64,000 nt of DNA, from the NCBI GenBank assembly GCA_914767715.1, contig OU612065.1, forward strand, positions 36,952,001 to 37,016,000. The letters are read 5' to 3'. Shown here piece after piece: positions 14,201 through 25,698 of this stretch. Source of the DNA: Membranipora membranacea (Eukaryota > Bryozoa > Gymnolaemata > Cheilostomatida > Membraniporidae). Position numbers and translations under genes: made by a program. How positions within the stretch are numbered: position 1 is the first letter of the stretch; each line of letters starts with the position of its first letter. The notes beneath the pieces were generated by a model. It searched no databases. It was not told the DNA's origin and saw nothing but the letters and a program-made list of their open reading frames with translations.

Positions 14201-16896
14201 CACTGGTCTTAATTATTCACGGATCTCAGGCCCGCGAAATTGAGAGGATAACTCCTCTATAGTAGTAGAAGTATTCTACTTTGAAAAACAGAGCTCCACT
14301 GGATTTAAACATGCAACATCCCATATCAATGTGATTACAAGGCAGCCGCTCTACACACCGAGCCATTCAGCCTCTTGACATATAGACTGTGTATCTAGCT
14401 AGTTTTAATTATTCGTGGTTTCTGTCATTTGCTAATATCGGAATATTAAACCACTTGAAAACATAGGGTCAGTAGGGTATGTTATTATTAATGAAATAAT
14501 TTTTCTAATACATTGGGCAGCACTATAAATTTAGGTATACATTTCAGACCGAAGCACCTTTGATGATCCAACCATTGCTGCACGATATGACGAAATCTGA
14601 GCTCCACGCCGTCATGACCGGAGGTTTTGCCACCATTGCTGGCAGTGTACTGGCTACTTATATATTATTTGGTGTAAGTACTCATTTGGTGTAGTTAACT
14701 GTATCAGCAATATTGTACAGCTCATTTAATTTGCCTATATTTGGAGATGCTCCAGCCTGAGCCTTTGCCCTAGATGTGGTAAAAACCGTTACAGTCACAC
14801 AACTGTGTCAATTGACTGAGACTAGAGGTACTAAACAAGGCCACTTCCATTGAGAGGAAAAACATTTTTGATCTCTTCTGGCGGAGTCATAACATGCTCC
14901 GGATTATAACTTCACTAATGAATTAGTAGAGTTTGGGACAGAACTCCAGATATCAGAAGGGAAGCCTCCATAAAGCACAGTAGTCTATCTTTCGTTGTAA
15001 TGAGTTTCATGTCATCATCATCACATTACTTTTGATTCCTCACTTACCTGTTTCAACTGGCGAATAGAAATAGTTAGCTAGGTAGATAAATTGAATAATA
15101 TTGATGGTCTGAATTGTAAAACCTTAGTCTCTATATGAACTGTCAATGTTTTGTTGGTTACAGGTACCAGCCAATCACCTGCTGTCTGCCTCTGTGATGT
15201 CAGCACCTGCTGCCCTCGCCATGTCAAAACTTTTCTACCCAGAGACCAAGAAGTCAAGGACTACAGCCAAAGATGTGGCCACAATGGGTAAGTTTGAACA
15301 GATCCATGGGAAGCAACTTATAACTTATAACTATAACCAAGCGTTTGACTGAATAAATGAGATTTAAAACACATAAAACATTTAAAGAACTTCTGTGCAG
15401 ACATTGCAATAAAGTTGTTGAATTTTTATATTTAAGGAGCGTCACAAGAGGGGAATTTAATAGAAGCAGCATCAGCTGGAGCATCTACATCTATAAAACT
15501 TGTCGCGAACATCGCGGCAAACCTGATCGCTTTTCTGGCTCTGCTTGAATTTCTAAACCAAACACTGAAATGGTTTGGAGCTCAGGTGGGATTGAAGCCA
15601 CCTTTCTACCCTGACTTCACATTTCAGGTGAGTTCAACTAAGGAGTTAGAGACTCTAAGTCCTTGGTTCAACTAAATTACAATTATATGCCAACAAGGAA
15701 CACATAAATATCTGATATATAAACATATGAACATATTACCGATAAACATATACTGTTAGCCTAACACTTCTCTATAACATGTCTTCAAAATAAAAATGAT
15801 AAGGAACTCCTTGATCATCGTAAGCATATGTTTCCACTTTGCAGTGTACATTTATGATGCATGTAGATTGTTACAAAGTTTGCATGGCTTCTAAATTCTC
15901 CAGTCTTGTTTATCAAATACTTGTCTTCCCAAAATACTGATCATAGCGTTACATTGCATCATATCATGTCATTGCATCATGTCATGTCATTGCAGCAGAA
16001 TTACACTGCGTTTAGGCTGCTCGTTGTGTACATTGATATCTATTGCTTCTCTTGCAGTTTATCTGCTCATATGTGTTATTCCCATTTGCCTGGGTCATGG
16101 GAACTCCATTCATTGACTGCAAGAATGTTGCAACTCTAATCGGAATAAAAACTTTCACCAACGAGTTCATTGCTTATGAACAGCTGGCAAAGTTCATCAG
16201 CAACAGGAAACTGGTAGAAGCTTGGGAAGTCGGAGCTAACCAAACAGCTATTCACGACACAATAAACAATTGTTATACCCTGTCTAACTCGACATGGACT
16301 GGGGATGATAACTGTCTTCAGATAATATCTGTAAGTACTCCATGTAACCTGCATACCTATCAGATAAAAGAAATAGTTAGTCTTTGAAGAATTCTGTAAT
16401 CGTAAGCAAAGCAATCAAATCTTTACAATTCACTCCCCGTTGAGCACATTTATATCTTATATTACTGTACATGTATCCGTTTGCATACATGTAACTCCTA
16501 ACTCAAAAACATTATCTGAACTGCAGGAACGAGGTGAGACAATTTCTATATACGCCCTCTGCGGGTTCGCAAACTTCGGCAGTATTGGTATCATGTTGGG
16601 CGGACTTGGGGCTATGGCACCAGAGAGGAAAAAGGATATCGCTTCAACAGTGCTGAGAGCCATGATTGCTGGAAATGTTGCATGCTTCATGACGGCATGT
16701 ATTGCTGGTAAGACCATAACCAATATTTATTCAGTCTAGACTAATTTTCAATATTAATAATCATAAGTAAATGTTAAATAATCAGAAGGGTGGGCAATTC
16801 CATCAGAATTATTTGAATATGTTATTTATTCATTGTTTTTCAGGATTGATAACTGTACCAGGAGGATTAAACCTAGAAGTCTGTGGGACTATATGA
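8275..16896 (+). CDS. SLC28A3-like: Concentrative nucleoside transporter (SLC28/CNT), copy 1, 13 coding exons, 668 aa
   Basis: This is a plasma-membrane symporter expected to drive nucleoside uptake with a Na+ or H+ gradient. Coding exons, all with GT-AG borders and consistent phases: 8275-8388, 9564-9724, 10833-11117, 11893-12037, 12705-12896, 13101-13181, 13535-13615, 14548-14673, 15164-15287, 15437-15627, 16058-16330, 16527-16707, 16844-16896 (TGA). They total 2007 nt. The start ATG (GAGGAAATGTCC) follows a possible 5'UTR splice acceptor at 8226. Residues 1-91 form an acidic cytosolic tail ([13 protein letters not shown]). Membrane segments begin near residue 103. Family signatures present: [12 protein letters not shown] (238-249), [14 protein letters not shown] (267-280), [19 protein letters not shown] (347-357), [46 protein letters not shown] (529-540), [17 protein letters not shown]. 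The length is close to human CNT3. All hallmark binding residues are kept. A 54-residue loop after NEF holds the likely N-glycosylation sites (NQT, NST). Substrate range cannot be read from sequence. Confidence 0.95.
13641..14113. mobile_element. Fold-back MITE with ~150-bp inverted repeats, CNT copy 1 intron 7
   Basis: The left arm runs AGCAAGAAACAACCACT... through TCAAAGCTTTGCC, ACAAGGACATT and CCAGGGTCTAGAAGGG to GTTATCTCCCCTGTCAC. The right arm is its reverse complement with about 10 percent divergence and ends AGTGGATTTTTTTGCT. Only about 160 bp of unique sequence separates the arms. It has no coding capacity. The same element sits at the orthologous place in copy 2 (37074-37546), so it predates the duplication. 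Superfamily unknown; no clear target duplication was seen. Confidence 0.8.
14136..14480. mobile_element. Second MITE with ATACCCTACTGACC inverted ends, containing a tRNA-like segment
   Basis: It begins ATACCCTACTGACCTTA and ends AGGGTCAGTAGGGTAT. A GC-richer inner pair (TATTTCGCGGGCTCC / GGCCCGCGAAAT) forms a further hairpin. The middle carries a tRNA-Thr-like sequence on the minus strand (14290-14376). In copy 2 the same element is split by a 3.3-kb transposon. It lies in the intron between CNT exons 7 and 8, just 22 bp after the fold-back MITE. Confidence 0.65.
14290..14376 (-). pseudogene. tRNA-Thr-like sequence inside a MITE
   Basis: On the minus strand it reads GGCTGAATGGCTCGGTGTGTAG (box-A-like), then GCCTTGTAATC with a TGT triplet in the anticodon-loop position, then GTTTAAATCC (box-B-like). 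The arms are imperfect and an extra bulge follows the anticodon region, so it is more likely a tRNA-derived SINE head or tRNA pseudogene than a working tRNA. Copy 2 carries the same sequence at 41044-41131. Confidence 0.45.
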
Positions 16897-18031
16897 TAAG
16901 TGAAACTGGCAGAGAGTTTTTTTACTCCATCAAGTAGACAGCAAAGTTGCTGTCAAATATGAAGATCTTCCCTAAATTATTGTAATGAATGTATTGCAAC
17001 TCTAACACCCCGCACACTACTGTCTGACTGGTCATTTAGTTTCATCATCAGTGACTGCCATTGAACAACAAGACATCTTAATTTGTTGCAACAATCTACA
17101 ACAGAATCAAAATATGTCTGTGATATATCAGAAAAGAAATATCCGACAATGAGAATATGGAAGCTTTTTTGCTACAAACTTAATACGCAACAAATCATTT
17201 TATATTTCCAAATACTTTGAGCCTATTGCGTGAGAATCTGATACGCTTGTATCTGCTATGCAATGATTTTAGTCACACTCTATACCACATTATATGAGAA
17301 ACAAATTAACATAGTGTAAACACCTTCATATATTTTTCTAAATCTTTTTAGTATGTTACATTGAAAAAAGTGCATGCACAAATTAAATCGCAGCCAACTC
17401 AGTTCATTAAAGTCAATTTGGGAAAATCTTAGGCTAAGAAGTTGTCTTCTCTTATTGTTGAAATTTGGTGGCTCATTTGCAGTATAGAGTCATCACCCCA
17501 TCTATCTATATGTGTAAAACATTTTAGTTTTAAGCATGTGGATAGACTGCTTCACAGAGTAAAGGGATTCAGAGTAAATGTTTTAACTATAGTCAAGGGA
17601 AGAGTTTTTTACTCCTTGGTCAAGGTACCTGCAAGCTTTGCGTCAAGAGGAAAGTTATGGGAAGCTTGATGCCAAAAACTCCTTTCATCTATTTGTCACA
17701 ATAATAGGGTTCTGGAGAATGAACTGAATTCAAAGTTTTTTATTACAGTAAAAAATAGAATATGCAGGCTCTCCCGTAAAAATTTCTCTTTGTACAGCCT
17801 TACTCCACAATTAGACATGAAGTTTTATGCTTAAATTACACCTAACTATCCTAGCTAAATTGATACGGTGGGTATAGCTAGGAAGGCAGTATTGTGGCAG
17901 TTTTTACAATAGGATTAACTATTACAATCCCTGAATGATGCTGCCACAATGTACCCTTGGTCTGTGCAATCATTGAACCTTAAATTTATCGAAAGGGCCT
18001 CATATCAAATGTATCTGCGGTCCACCGTCTA

Positions 18032-18632
18032 CTGGGCTTTGGTTGGCACCCAGGTGTGCTCCGACCTGCCTGCAAACAGAGAGCAACCTGGCGCAGATAT
18101 TGTGGCCTGGCCACTAAGGCAACGAATTTCGCCGCCTATGCTCCGGGATGTGGCTTGTGACAAGACATCTGATTTAAATCAACCTTCAATTTTAATCAGT
18201 CTTGAGACACAAAGGTTATCCTCAGGTTTTGATATTCTAATATTACATTGCCTTTAAATCATTTGGAAAAGATAAACAAGGCACAACAGTAACAAATTCT
18301 TTCCCTGTAATGAAAGACAGAGACTGCAATACAACTGGTTGCACTTGTTTACAAATAAGATTTTCTTGAGGGATTAGAAAATTTACTCTGAGAAAACAAT
18401 GTCTGTAATTGCTCTAACTGATATCTTCATCCAGCTTAGGTCTCAATTGTACTTGGATCGTTTCAATGCACCGCGTGGAGAATTGCTTCAGATTTTGTTT
18501 GGAGGCCATCTCAGATTTGTTGTTTATTGAGGCAGCCCACCTGTTTGGCTAACCGAATCCTCGAAAGTAACAACATTATAACTTGTTGCAGTATAGATGC
18601 AGTCCCAGGGCACCCTCTACTTGATTGTGCAA
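18032..18632 (+). repeat. Internal direct repeat, unit 1, with SINE-tail sequence
   Basis: The unit opens with CTTTGGTTGGCACCCAGG and the SINE-tail block (GTGTGCTCCGACCTGCCTGC, TAAGGCAAC, ATGCTCCGGGATGTGGC). It continues as unique sequence to GATGCAGTCCCAGGGCAC. Unit 2 lies 0.95 kb downstream. The tRNA-like head of the SINE is missing here. Confidence 0.8.
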
Positions 18633-18985
18633 TAACTCCCGGAAGAAGGTTAACCCGGCTAACCAAGAGTGAAGTGATCGCATCCTTGTATAACTTTTTA
18701 GAAGCATGGACCATGTTTTTGTTGAGTAAAGAGAGTGTGGATAATTGAATGTCGACAAGGTGTCATGGTCGATTGCAAAAATGTAAATATATGAGTAGCC
18801 AGCCACTAGAGCCTATTGATTCAACATAATATGATATGATATTTTAGATGCAATAAAATTGGTATAAAAAAACGGGGCACTCAATATGGGCTAAATTTTT
18901 TGTATCAGAACTGAGGTTTCGGGCTTGGAATGCTGGTTGGAAAATATATTTGGACTGAGCAGGAATTACAAATTATCTAGCACTA

Positions 18986-19533
18986 GGCTTTGGTTGGAAC
19001 CCAGGTGTGCTCCGACCTGCCTGCAAACAGAGCGCAGCCTGGCGCAGATATTGCGGCCTGGCCACTAAGGCAACAAATTTTGCCGCCTATGCTCCAGGAT
19101 GTCGCTTGCAACAAGACATCTGATTTAATTCAACCTTCAATTTTAATCTGATGTAATAATGCTATAATACATAAATATCATAAGAAGCAACAAGTCTTGA
19201 GACACAAAGGTAATCCTCAGGTTTTGATATTCTAAAATTACATTGCCTTTAAATCCGTTGGAAAAGATAAACAAGGCACAACAGTAACAAGTTCCTTCCC
19301 TGTAATGAAACACAGAGACTGCAATACACTGATTGTTTACAAATAAGATTTTCTTGAGGGATTAGAAAATTTACTCTGAGAAAACAATGTCTGTAATTGC
19401 TCTAACTGATATCTTCATCCAGCAGAGGTCTCAGATTTGTTGTTTATTGAGGCAGCCCACCTGTTTGGCTAACCGAATCCTCAAAAGTAACAACATTATA
19501 ACTTGTTGCAGTATAGATGCAGTCCCAGGGCAC
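18986..19533 (+). repeat. Internal direct repeat, unit 2, with SINE-tail sequence
   Basis: This matches 18032-18632. It carries a ~43-bp insertion (TGATGTAATAATGCTATAAT...) after the SINE tail and lacks about 75 bp before TCAGATTTGTTG. Both units end at GATGCAGTCCCAGGGCAC and then diverge abruptly. That edge marks the limit of a tandem duplication whose source also carried a SINE tail. Confidence 0.8.
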
Positions 19534-20538
19534 GATTTAAAACAAAATTTACAAATCCAACCGTAACATGAATGCTGTCAATGGTTATTTCAGGACTGCA
19601 ATTCCTTAATGGTGATAAATACACCAAGGTCGAACATACAGAATCCAGCTCACTGAAAATGCAGCAGAATATTTCACATGGAATATTATGTGTGTTATTA
19701 AGGGTGAGCCCTCCAGACACACAGTTATCATAATCCTATACGCATCCAGCATAGTTACATTAGTGTTTTTCAATAATAAAAATATTGTGATGAAATTCGA
19801 GTAAAATTTAAGCTCAAACATTTGGGTGTAGTTTGAAAATGCTATCATTGAACAGTCCACTGAAAAAGCCAAATCCAAACCATGTTTCGGAATATTAATG
19901 ATATTAATTATTTTAAGGTCTCTAGTCATTCTGATAGAATTTAATGGGTGACTGATGGGTCACCACGATCTATACTGAAAACTTATATCAACCAACAGAA
20001 ATATTCTTTTGTTTAAGTTCAGTATAGCATCTCCATTGTCATTTGTAAATTGCTCCACTCCTTTGATAAAAGGCAATTAGAATTTGTTTGAAACTGTACA
20101 CAATGGCATAGAAACTACAAATATATAGGCTCTTTGCACTGCCTTGCGCAACATTGCCACTGCACTGATTGATGAAATAAACACCGTAATGATAAAGTAA
20201 ATCGCAATTTTAAATATGTTAAAAAAATATTTCAAACATGCCCTCAAAAGCTCATTTAGATAATGTGATGAACTGATGCTCCAAAAAAAACCAGATCTCT
20301 GTGAGTTACCATGTCGTAATGTAGTTCTGCCCAAACAGAAAAACACGAGCTTGGAGATTTTTTGTCAGATTTGGAGTTTTTTGCAGAAAAAGATAAATGT
20401 ATAGTTAGCTGATTGACTAACGATCCAGGTGACCAAATGTGGTTATTCTGAATTAAAAACTGTAGGAAGGAGATAGCTTTTGGATAAGTAAGGAGGAGAT
20501 AACTACAACTGAGAATTTTTTACTTTAAATAACTGAGA

Positions 20539-20993
20539 AGCTACTCGTTTTTTTCATCAAATCTTTTTTATTCTCTATATTATTGTGAACAAATACAACT
20601 TACAGCCTAGTAAAACTTGTGACCAACCGCTTCAGTGTCTTTGAGTTTGTGAATCTGATATTCACCTGGTGCTCAGTTTTTTTTCGACACATACATTACA
20701 TCACAATTCACAATCAATCCGAAATGAGACAAAAATGATTTTATCATCGATTATTGATCCAATATATCTTCATACAAACTTAGTTGACTCCATCAAGCTT
20801 GTTCATATAGGCTCTATGTGGTTATAATAATTGTTACGCCGGTGATCACATTGGTATCCTGACATTTTCCCAACAAACCATTTTCCCACCTCCCTTTATT
20901 CCACCGCGCCATTTTCCCACCAGAACATTTTCCCACATAATCCATTTTCCCACCAGGACGATTTCTCACTGACCTATTTTCTCACCGGGATAT
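20539..20993 (+). repeat. 3' flank block shared with copy 2
   Basis: The sequence matches 44133-44863, except that copy 2 contains 270 extra bases (44264-44533). Homology ends inside the TTTTCCCACC word array, just after CTCACCGGGAT. One boundary of the duplication therefore falls within that array. Confidence 0.85.
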
Positions 20994-21150
20994 TTGTCCA
21001 CCAATCTGTTTTCCCACCACGATATTTTCTCACCAAGCTGTTTTCCCACCTGGATGTTTTCTCACCAATCCATTTTTCCACCTGGACATTTCCCCACCAA
21101 TCCATTTTTCCACCCGGACGTTTTCCCACTTGGCATTTTCCCACTATTGC
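20858..21150 (+). repeat. Word-array repeat family A (copy 1): ordered variants of CCATTTTCCCACC
   Basis: About 16 degenerate units of roughly 17-20 bp carry the core TTTTCCCACC. Recognisable special units occur in order: CTCCCTTTATTCCACC, AGAACATTTTCCCAC, GGACGATTTCTCACTG. The same order appears in 44731-44863, and an inverted relative lies at 24056-24415. Open frames through it (Lys/Gly/Trp-rich on the minus strand) arise from the periodicity and are not taken as genes. Confidence 0.85.
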
Positions 21151-21479
21151 TTTTTTCAAATGAACGATGGTAGCTTCTTTCTATTTTTTGTTTCTTTTCC
21201 TTCTGCTCTTTTTCAGGCATTGAAAATGTTAACTGCAAGTAGTGTTAAAGTCTCGTCATAAAAGTTTTGTTGTTCCTTTTTTTATTCTAGAATCCCAAAG
21301 TCTATGAAATTTGGTGTTAAAAATGCTGTTAGAGGTTATGAAATGACTTGAATAGTTTTCTCATGATTTTTCACAACTTTGCTCTTGTACAATTCCTTGT
21401 AATAACGCATAGTTTTGTTCACCTAAGGAACTGTTGTCAGACTTATGGGGGCGCTTGTTTGTAAACAGAAGATGCACAC

Positions 21480-21615
21480 AGAATCTTGGAATGAACATCG
21501 GCTGGAACAAACGTTGAAGGGATTGAACTAACTGGAAAGTAGTCCGGTATGAATGTTGAAAATCCCGGAATGAACTTAGAAAGTGCTGGATTGAACGCCG
21601 ACTGCATTAGTTGGT
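21480..21615 (+). repeat. Word-array repeat family B, unit 1: TGGAATGAAC(A/G)TCGGC variants
   Basis: Degenerate units around TGGAATGAACATCGGC appear with fixed odd members (GGTATGAATGTTGAAAATCC, GTGCTGGATTGAACG). The reverse complement of the same ordered set lies at 22517-22655. The two B units sit inside the two inverted A arrays, giving the order A-B-B'-A'. Confidence 0.7.
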
Positions 21616-22516
21616 ATAAAGAGTCAACAGGAGAGCAACTCCCCAAAATAATTGTGTTATACAAAACCAGCATACATCATAATATGAACAATGACTATAA
21701 CAATGATTGTCACAATCGAAGTTTTGGTTTAAATTAATAACTTATGATTATGCTAAGGTAATTCATTATTGCCATGCCAAACCACATGTGCTGCGCATTT
21801 GGTACTATTTATATTTATTTATTATGTTTGGTACCGGTACCGGTAACGGTAGCCGGTCTTGACAAGCTAAGTTCGGTGAGTGAGGGGGGAAGTTTCCCAC
21901 CTCCTCCGCTGTAGCTCTATTCTACATTTGCGGTGGCGTCCTAAAGTGAGTAGGGTGTAGAGTCTGTTGTTAAGACAAATGTTTTTAAAAACTCGATTAA
22001 ATATCGCTGACATGATGGGACTTGACAGTCGGCTAAAAAACTAGCAGTTGATTATGACGTCATCAATTCAATTGCAGCAAAATTTTGTACATAGGTTATA
22101 GATAAAAACACATCTTTATGTTCTTGTCACAGACAAAATGGATGTGATAACTGTACCACATTGGTGATACGCGTTAGCTATTTCGATAAATGACGACTGG
22201 TGGACAGCGTACAGGGAAAACGATGTGCATTGTCACAATTACAAGTCATAAAAAAGGAATGTTCCCCGATAACAGTGAACCAAGGTGTAAACTACTACGA
22301 TTCATTAGTTGCGCCTGATTTCTTTAATGCTTGACCATTGTTATGCTGATGAAATATACAAAGGGTCACTGTTTCTCTTTCAGTATTTCATTACCATTTC
22401 AGTTTTTGCACTAAATTCCTGCCTGATTCCATCTAGCCATCAGAAATTTAGTAACCATCATCATAAACAGATGTGGTTGCCTTGGGGAGTTGCTGTTGCA
22501 TTGATTCTATGTACTA
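21616..22516. other. No gene seen between the two B repeats
   Basis: AT-rich sequence with a GGTACCGGTACCGGTAACGG run near 21830-21850. Frames of 62 and 119 codons overlap the arrays and show no domain. Confidence 0.5.
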
Positions 22517-22655
22517 ATGTAGTCGACGTTCAATCCAGCACATTCTACATTCATTCCAGGATTTTTGACTTTCATACCAGTCTACGTTCATTCCAGCTAA
22601 TTTCAGTCCCGTCGGCGTTCATTCAAGCCGACGTTCATTCCAATCCCCTGCACCA
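22517..22655 (-). repeat. Word-array repeat family B, unit 2 (inverted)
   Basis: On the minus strand this reads as the same ordered set as 21480-21615: GGAATGAACGTCGGC, GGTATGAAAGTCAAAAATCC and GTGCTGGATTGAACGTCGAC, in that order. The end-to-end order of unusual variants shows common descent rather than convergence. Confidence 0.7.
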
Positions 22656-24055
22656 GCATATGATGTGATCAAATTCTAGAGTGCATGGCCTGATATGCCG
22701 ATTTGTATTTTTAACAAGAATTTGATCTCAAATATGTATTTTTGTTTTGCCAATTCTTGTTGGGGATTGGATGAAATTGTTAAAATTATTGGTTTTCAAT
22801 CAAATTGCTTTAGTCTTCTGAAGAGAAGACTAAATACTATTCTGCATTTAATCAATATTAAGTCACCAATAAGTAGTGAGTAGGAGCGGAGAGCAGGCAC
22901 GACACTAGCCTTGTCACACGGTGACAGGTTTTGGTTTTCAGACAGTTTCGATATACAATACTAGAGCCCCTTCAAGGCCTGGAGTGAGGGTTTACATGAA
23001 AGGCTAAACATTGTCTTGGAAATGTTTTGAATATTATCACATTTTTGGTATTTATTCTTGCCTTAGATCCCTTTGAACTTGCAAAGAAGGGGCACAGGTT
23101 GACTACTATATATATTTTCAGCTTTTACTCAATCCATAACTTTGTTAGTCATATTTTTATATTATATTTCCGTTTTCTATAGAAATATCACTGATTAAAA
23201 ACCTCCAACATGAAACAAATAAATAGTATGCGTTACAGCATGTTGTGATGCCATAATATTTTAATTGATCAGATAATGTAGACAGAGCATACAACCAAAT
23301 TGTGTATAGATATGCTTACAGAAGCTCAGTCTTTGGTTTACAAGTATAATTAACCAAGTATCATCTATGCCTTGTCTGCTTTAAATGGCAACCCTCATTT
23401 AACAGCATAGATTCTTCAATGCAATCATATATGTTCAATAGTTCACGCTCATTGGTGATCACGAATTGCAATTCGAATTGAAACGATTCTAATGTTTTAA
23501 ACTGTTGATATGGTAAAAGCAGGAAGGGTCCCTGATCAAAGCAAATAATTGTTGTAACTTGAATAATTTATTCATTGTTATCATTGAAAGGATCGTGTGC
23601 GTGAATATACATAGAGTGAGAATTTTCTTTACATTGTTTGGTGGTTGATTAAAAAAAAAAATTGTAGACCGGTAAAACAATCTTTACCGAAAGCCACGTG
23701 GCGGATAACATATGATGTGATGTAAGCTTAATTTTGTAGAGTGATATGGCCAATAACCGTTAATACGATTCTCTTCAGCCCAGGCAAATGATTGAATTTT
23801 TGAGACTTGGCATAGGCACGATTAATTTGTCTCGTTGAAAAAGTAGTCAATAACAAGGAGGCAATTTTCGTGAAATCAACCATTCGGACAAACTTATGCA
23901 CTAAATAACTGAAATCAAAATCAACCCGCTACTAATAACATCAAGTCACATCTCAACTTCCAAAACTACTTCCTCTAGTGTTGGCTGGATGTGAACATTC
24001 TTAACGTATTTGTGCAATGTGAACGGCTTAGCCTGAAAAAGGCTACGAAGGGAAA
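22656..24055. other. No gene seen
   Basis: Short frames only. No homology to the equivalent interval inside array A (21151-21479) was visible when inverted, so the nested A-B-B'-A' arrangement is not simply one long palindrome. Confidence 0.5.
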
Positions 24056-24415
24056 ACTGTGCGGTGAAAAATTTTGTGGTGGGAAAACAGCACTGTGGTA
24101 ACTTGTCCTGTTGGGAAAATTGTTTGGTGGGAAATTGTCCTGTTGGGAAAATTGTTTGTTGGGGAAACGGTCTGGTGGGAACATGGCTTGTTGAGAAAAT
24201 GACTAGGTGGAAAATGGATTGTTGGGAAAACGTCCAGGTGGGAAACTAGATTGATGGGAAAACCTCCTCCAGGTGGGAAAATGGCACAGTGAGAAATGAA
24301 CCAGGTGAGATAATGGCTTGGTGGGAAAATGTCCAGGTGGGAAAACAGCACAGTGGGATAGCGGGAGGTGGGAAAATGGCTTGGTGGGAAAATGACATTG
24401 GGAAAATGGGGCGGA
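24056..24415 (-). repeat. Word-array repeat family A (inverted copy) abutting an MFS pseudogene
   Basis: On the plus strand it reads as GGTGGGAAAATG variants. Reverse-complemented, it starts with units parallel to 44731 (TTTTCCCACCAAGCC, then TTTTCCCACCTCCC). It stops about 6 bp before the ATG of the MFS pseudogene, replacing the 5' flank seen at the intact gene (58521). The frames through it (for example 24289-24597) run on into the pseudogene by chance. Confidence 0.8.
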
Positions 24416-24420
24416 TCCGT

Positions 24421-25698
24421 ATGGCGAGTGCTTCTGTGACTTGTAATAATCAACTAACAGCCAGTAAGATGTCTGGATTCATGAGATGGAGGGAACATTT
24501 TCCTGTGATTTATATCATGGTGCTAGTCAACAAGCTGACACTCTCTCAGCAGACTGCTAGCATTTCTCAACTTGATTTGACATTCCTATTAGCATAGGCC
24601 TTACTCTTGGTTTATACATCATCGGAAAACTCATAGGAAATGTACTTTTCAGTAAACTTGTACTTGTATATCAGGTCAAAGCCACTCTTCTTGGATCAAC
24701 TGTTACTGCTGTCGTGGCTGCTTCTGCAAACCTAACTCTATACTACACCAAGGACATGATATCTGTTTGGTCGATAACAACCATGGTTGTTCTACAGTGT
24801 GTACTCTGTTGGACCGTTGACAGTGATCAGTCTAACTTATGCTCCTCTTCCCACTGTGATTGCTTCAATCACTCAAATTGTAATTCAAGTCGTCATCGAA
24901 TTTGTTTTACTGTTGATGAAAACCTCTAGTGAATGCGTTATCAAGAAATCACCAGGTCATGAAGACAAGAGTTATGCTCTCCTGTTCCGTACCATATTGC
25001 AATACCTGCATCTTGGTGTTTGCTCTAGTGTGTTTTGTTTGTATGTCGCTGTTGCTGTCACAATATCTCAGACATACTTTACCCAGTGGAATAATGAGAC
25101 AGTGGTTAGATATCATGCTCTAAAATTGCTCATTGCATCGATGATCGTGCTATTCCTTTCACACAATATGAAGGCGGTTATGAAAGAAAAGCACATAAAA
25201 TCAGTACCTAGGAACTCAGGCTTGTTCATGGTTATGTTGTCTCTGTTGACACTTCTGTCATCTATTATCTACATAGCAAAAGACTCGCCTATATCTCAAA
25301 AACCCTCGACTGCATACAACACAAATTCTACGATGACATCTTCTCCTGATGGCTATATAGGATACTATGGCCTAACGCACATGGGTCTTATGACCACTGG
25401 ATTAACTCTTGTAACATTCGGTAATTTTATCTGTAAAGTCAGTTATTTCACTGCTGTAGAGAAAGCTGTTGATGACCATCCTAGCCACATGGGCATTTTA
25501 TCAGAAGTCTGGTGGTTTTCCTTTGGGATTGTCACACTACTTTATGGCCTCATATCAAACGCGAAATTTACTGTTATTGTTTTTCCTTCAATTATGATTT
25601 TGGTTTTTGTTGCGATTTTCCTATCTTATTACATTAACTGGCTTGTTTTTCCCTGTCAAAAAGATGACAGAACCTCCATCGATCATGATGTAGAATAA
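24421..25698 (+). pseudogene. MFS transporter pseudogene (paralogue of 58521-59930)
   Basis: It is nearly identical to the intact 469-aa gene from its ATG to the C-terminus. Relative to that gene it has a 5-nt insertion near 24584-24590, which produces a TAG at 24595. It also has a 128-nt deletion at about 24803, equivalent to 58899-59026, which removes residues about 127-169. That loses a membrane helix and the GIGTGNKGA loop. The two lesions cancel in frame (net -123 nt), so the last ~300 codons stay open to a TAA at 25696-25698 and look coding in isolation. A protein initiated at the internal ATG (24787) would lack the N-terminal third. I regard it as non-functional. Confidence 0.85.

Larger units (their letters stand above)
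6013..17396 (+). repeat. Segmental duplication, copy 1 (CNT gene block)
   Basis: From about 6013 (AACATTATTAACATAC) to 17396 (AAATCGCAGCCA) the sequence matches 25973-44132 base for base apart from scattered substitutions, small indels and large insertions in copy 2. The shared region covers the whole CNT gene with its introns, about 2.2 kb of 5' flank and about 500 bp of 3' flank. At the right edge copy 1 continues into a 3.1-kb segment absent from copy 2, after which homology resumes (20539-20993 against 44133-44863). The copies are direct repeats. The near-identity of introns implies a recent duplication. Confidence 0.95.
17397..20538. other. Segment present only beside CNT copy 1; no gene seen
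   Basis: This 3.1-kb stretch has no counterpart between the matching flanks of copy 2 (44132/44133), so it was either inserted here or deleted there. It contains an internal direct duplication of about 600 bp (described separately) that includes two SINE-tail copies. Frames of 60-107 codons here show no domain. Confidence 0.55.

Noticed and set aside
20974-21159. Lys/Gly/Trp-rich periodic frames through the TTTTCCCACC arrays (also 24043-24453)
   Set aside because: The periodicity of the DNA repeat removes stops; units vary in length and shift frame, so a repeat protein is not supported.
24787-25698. Separate functional 303-aa transporter
   Set aside because: It is the 3' part of a pseudogene of the 469-aa gene, lacking the first helices because of a deletion.
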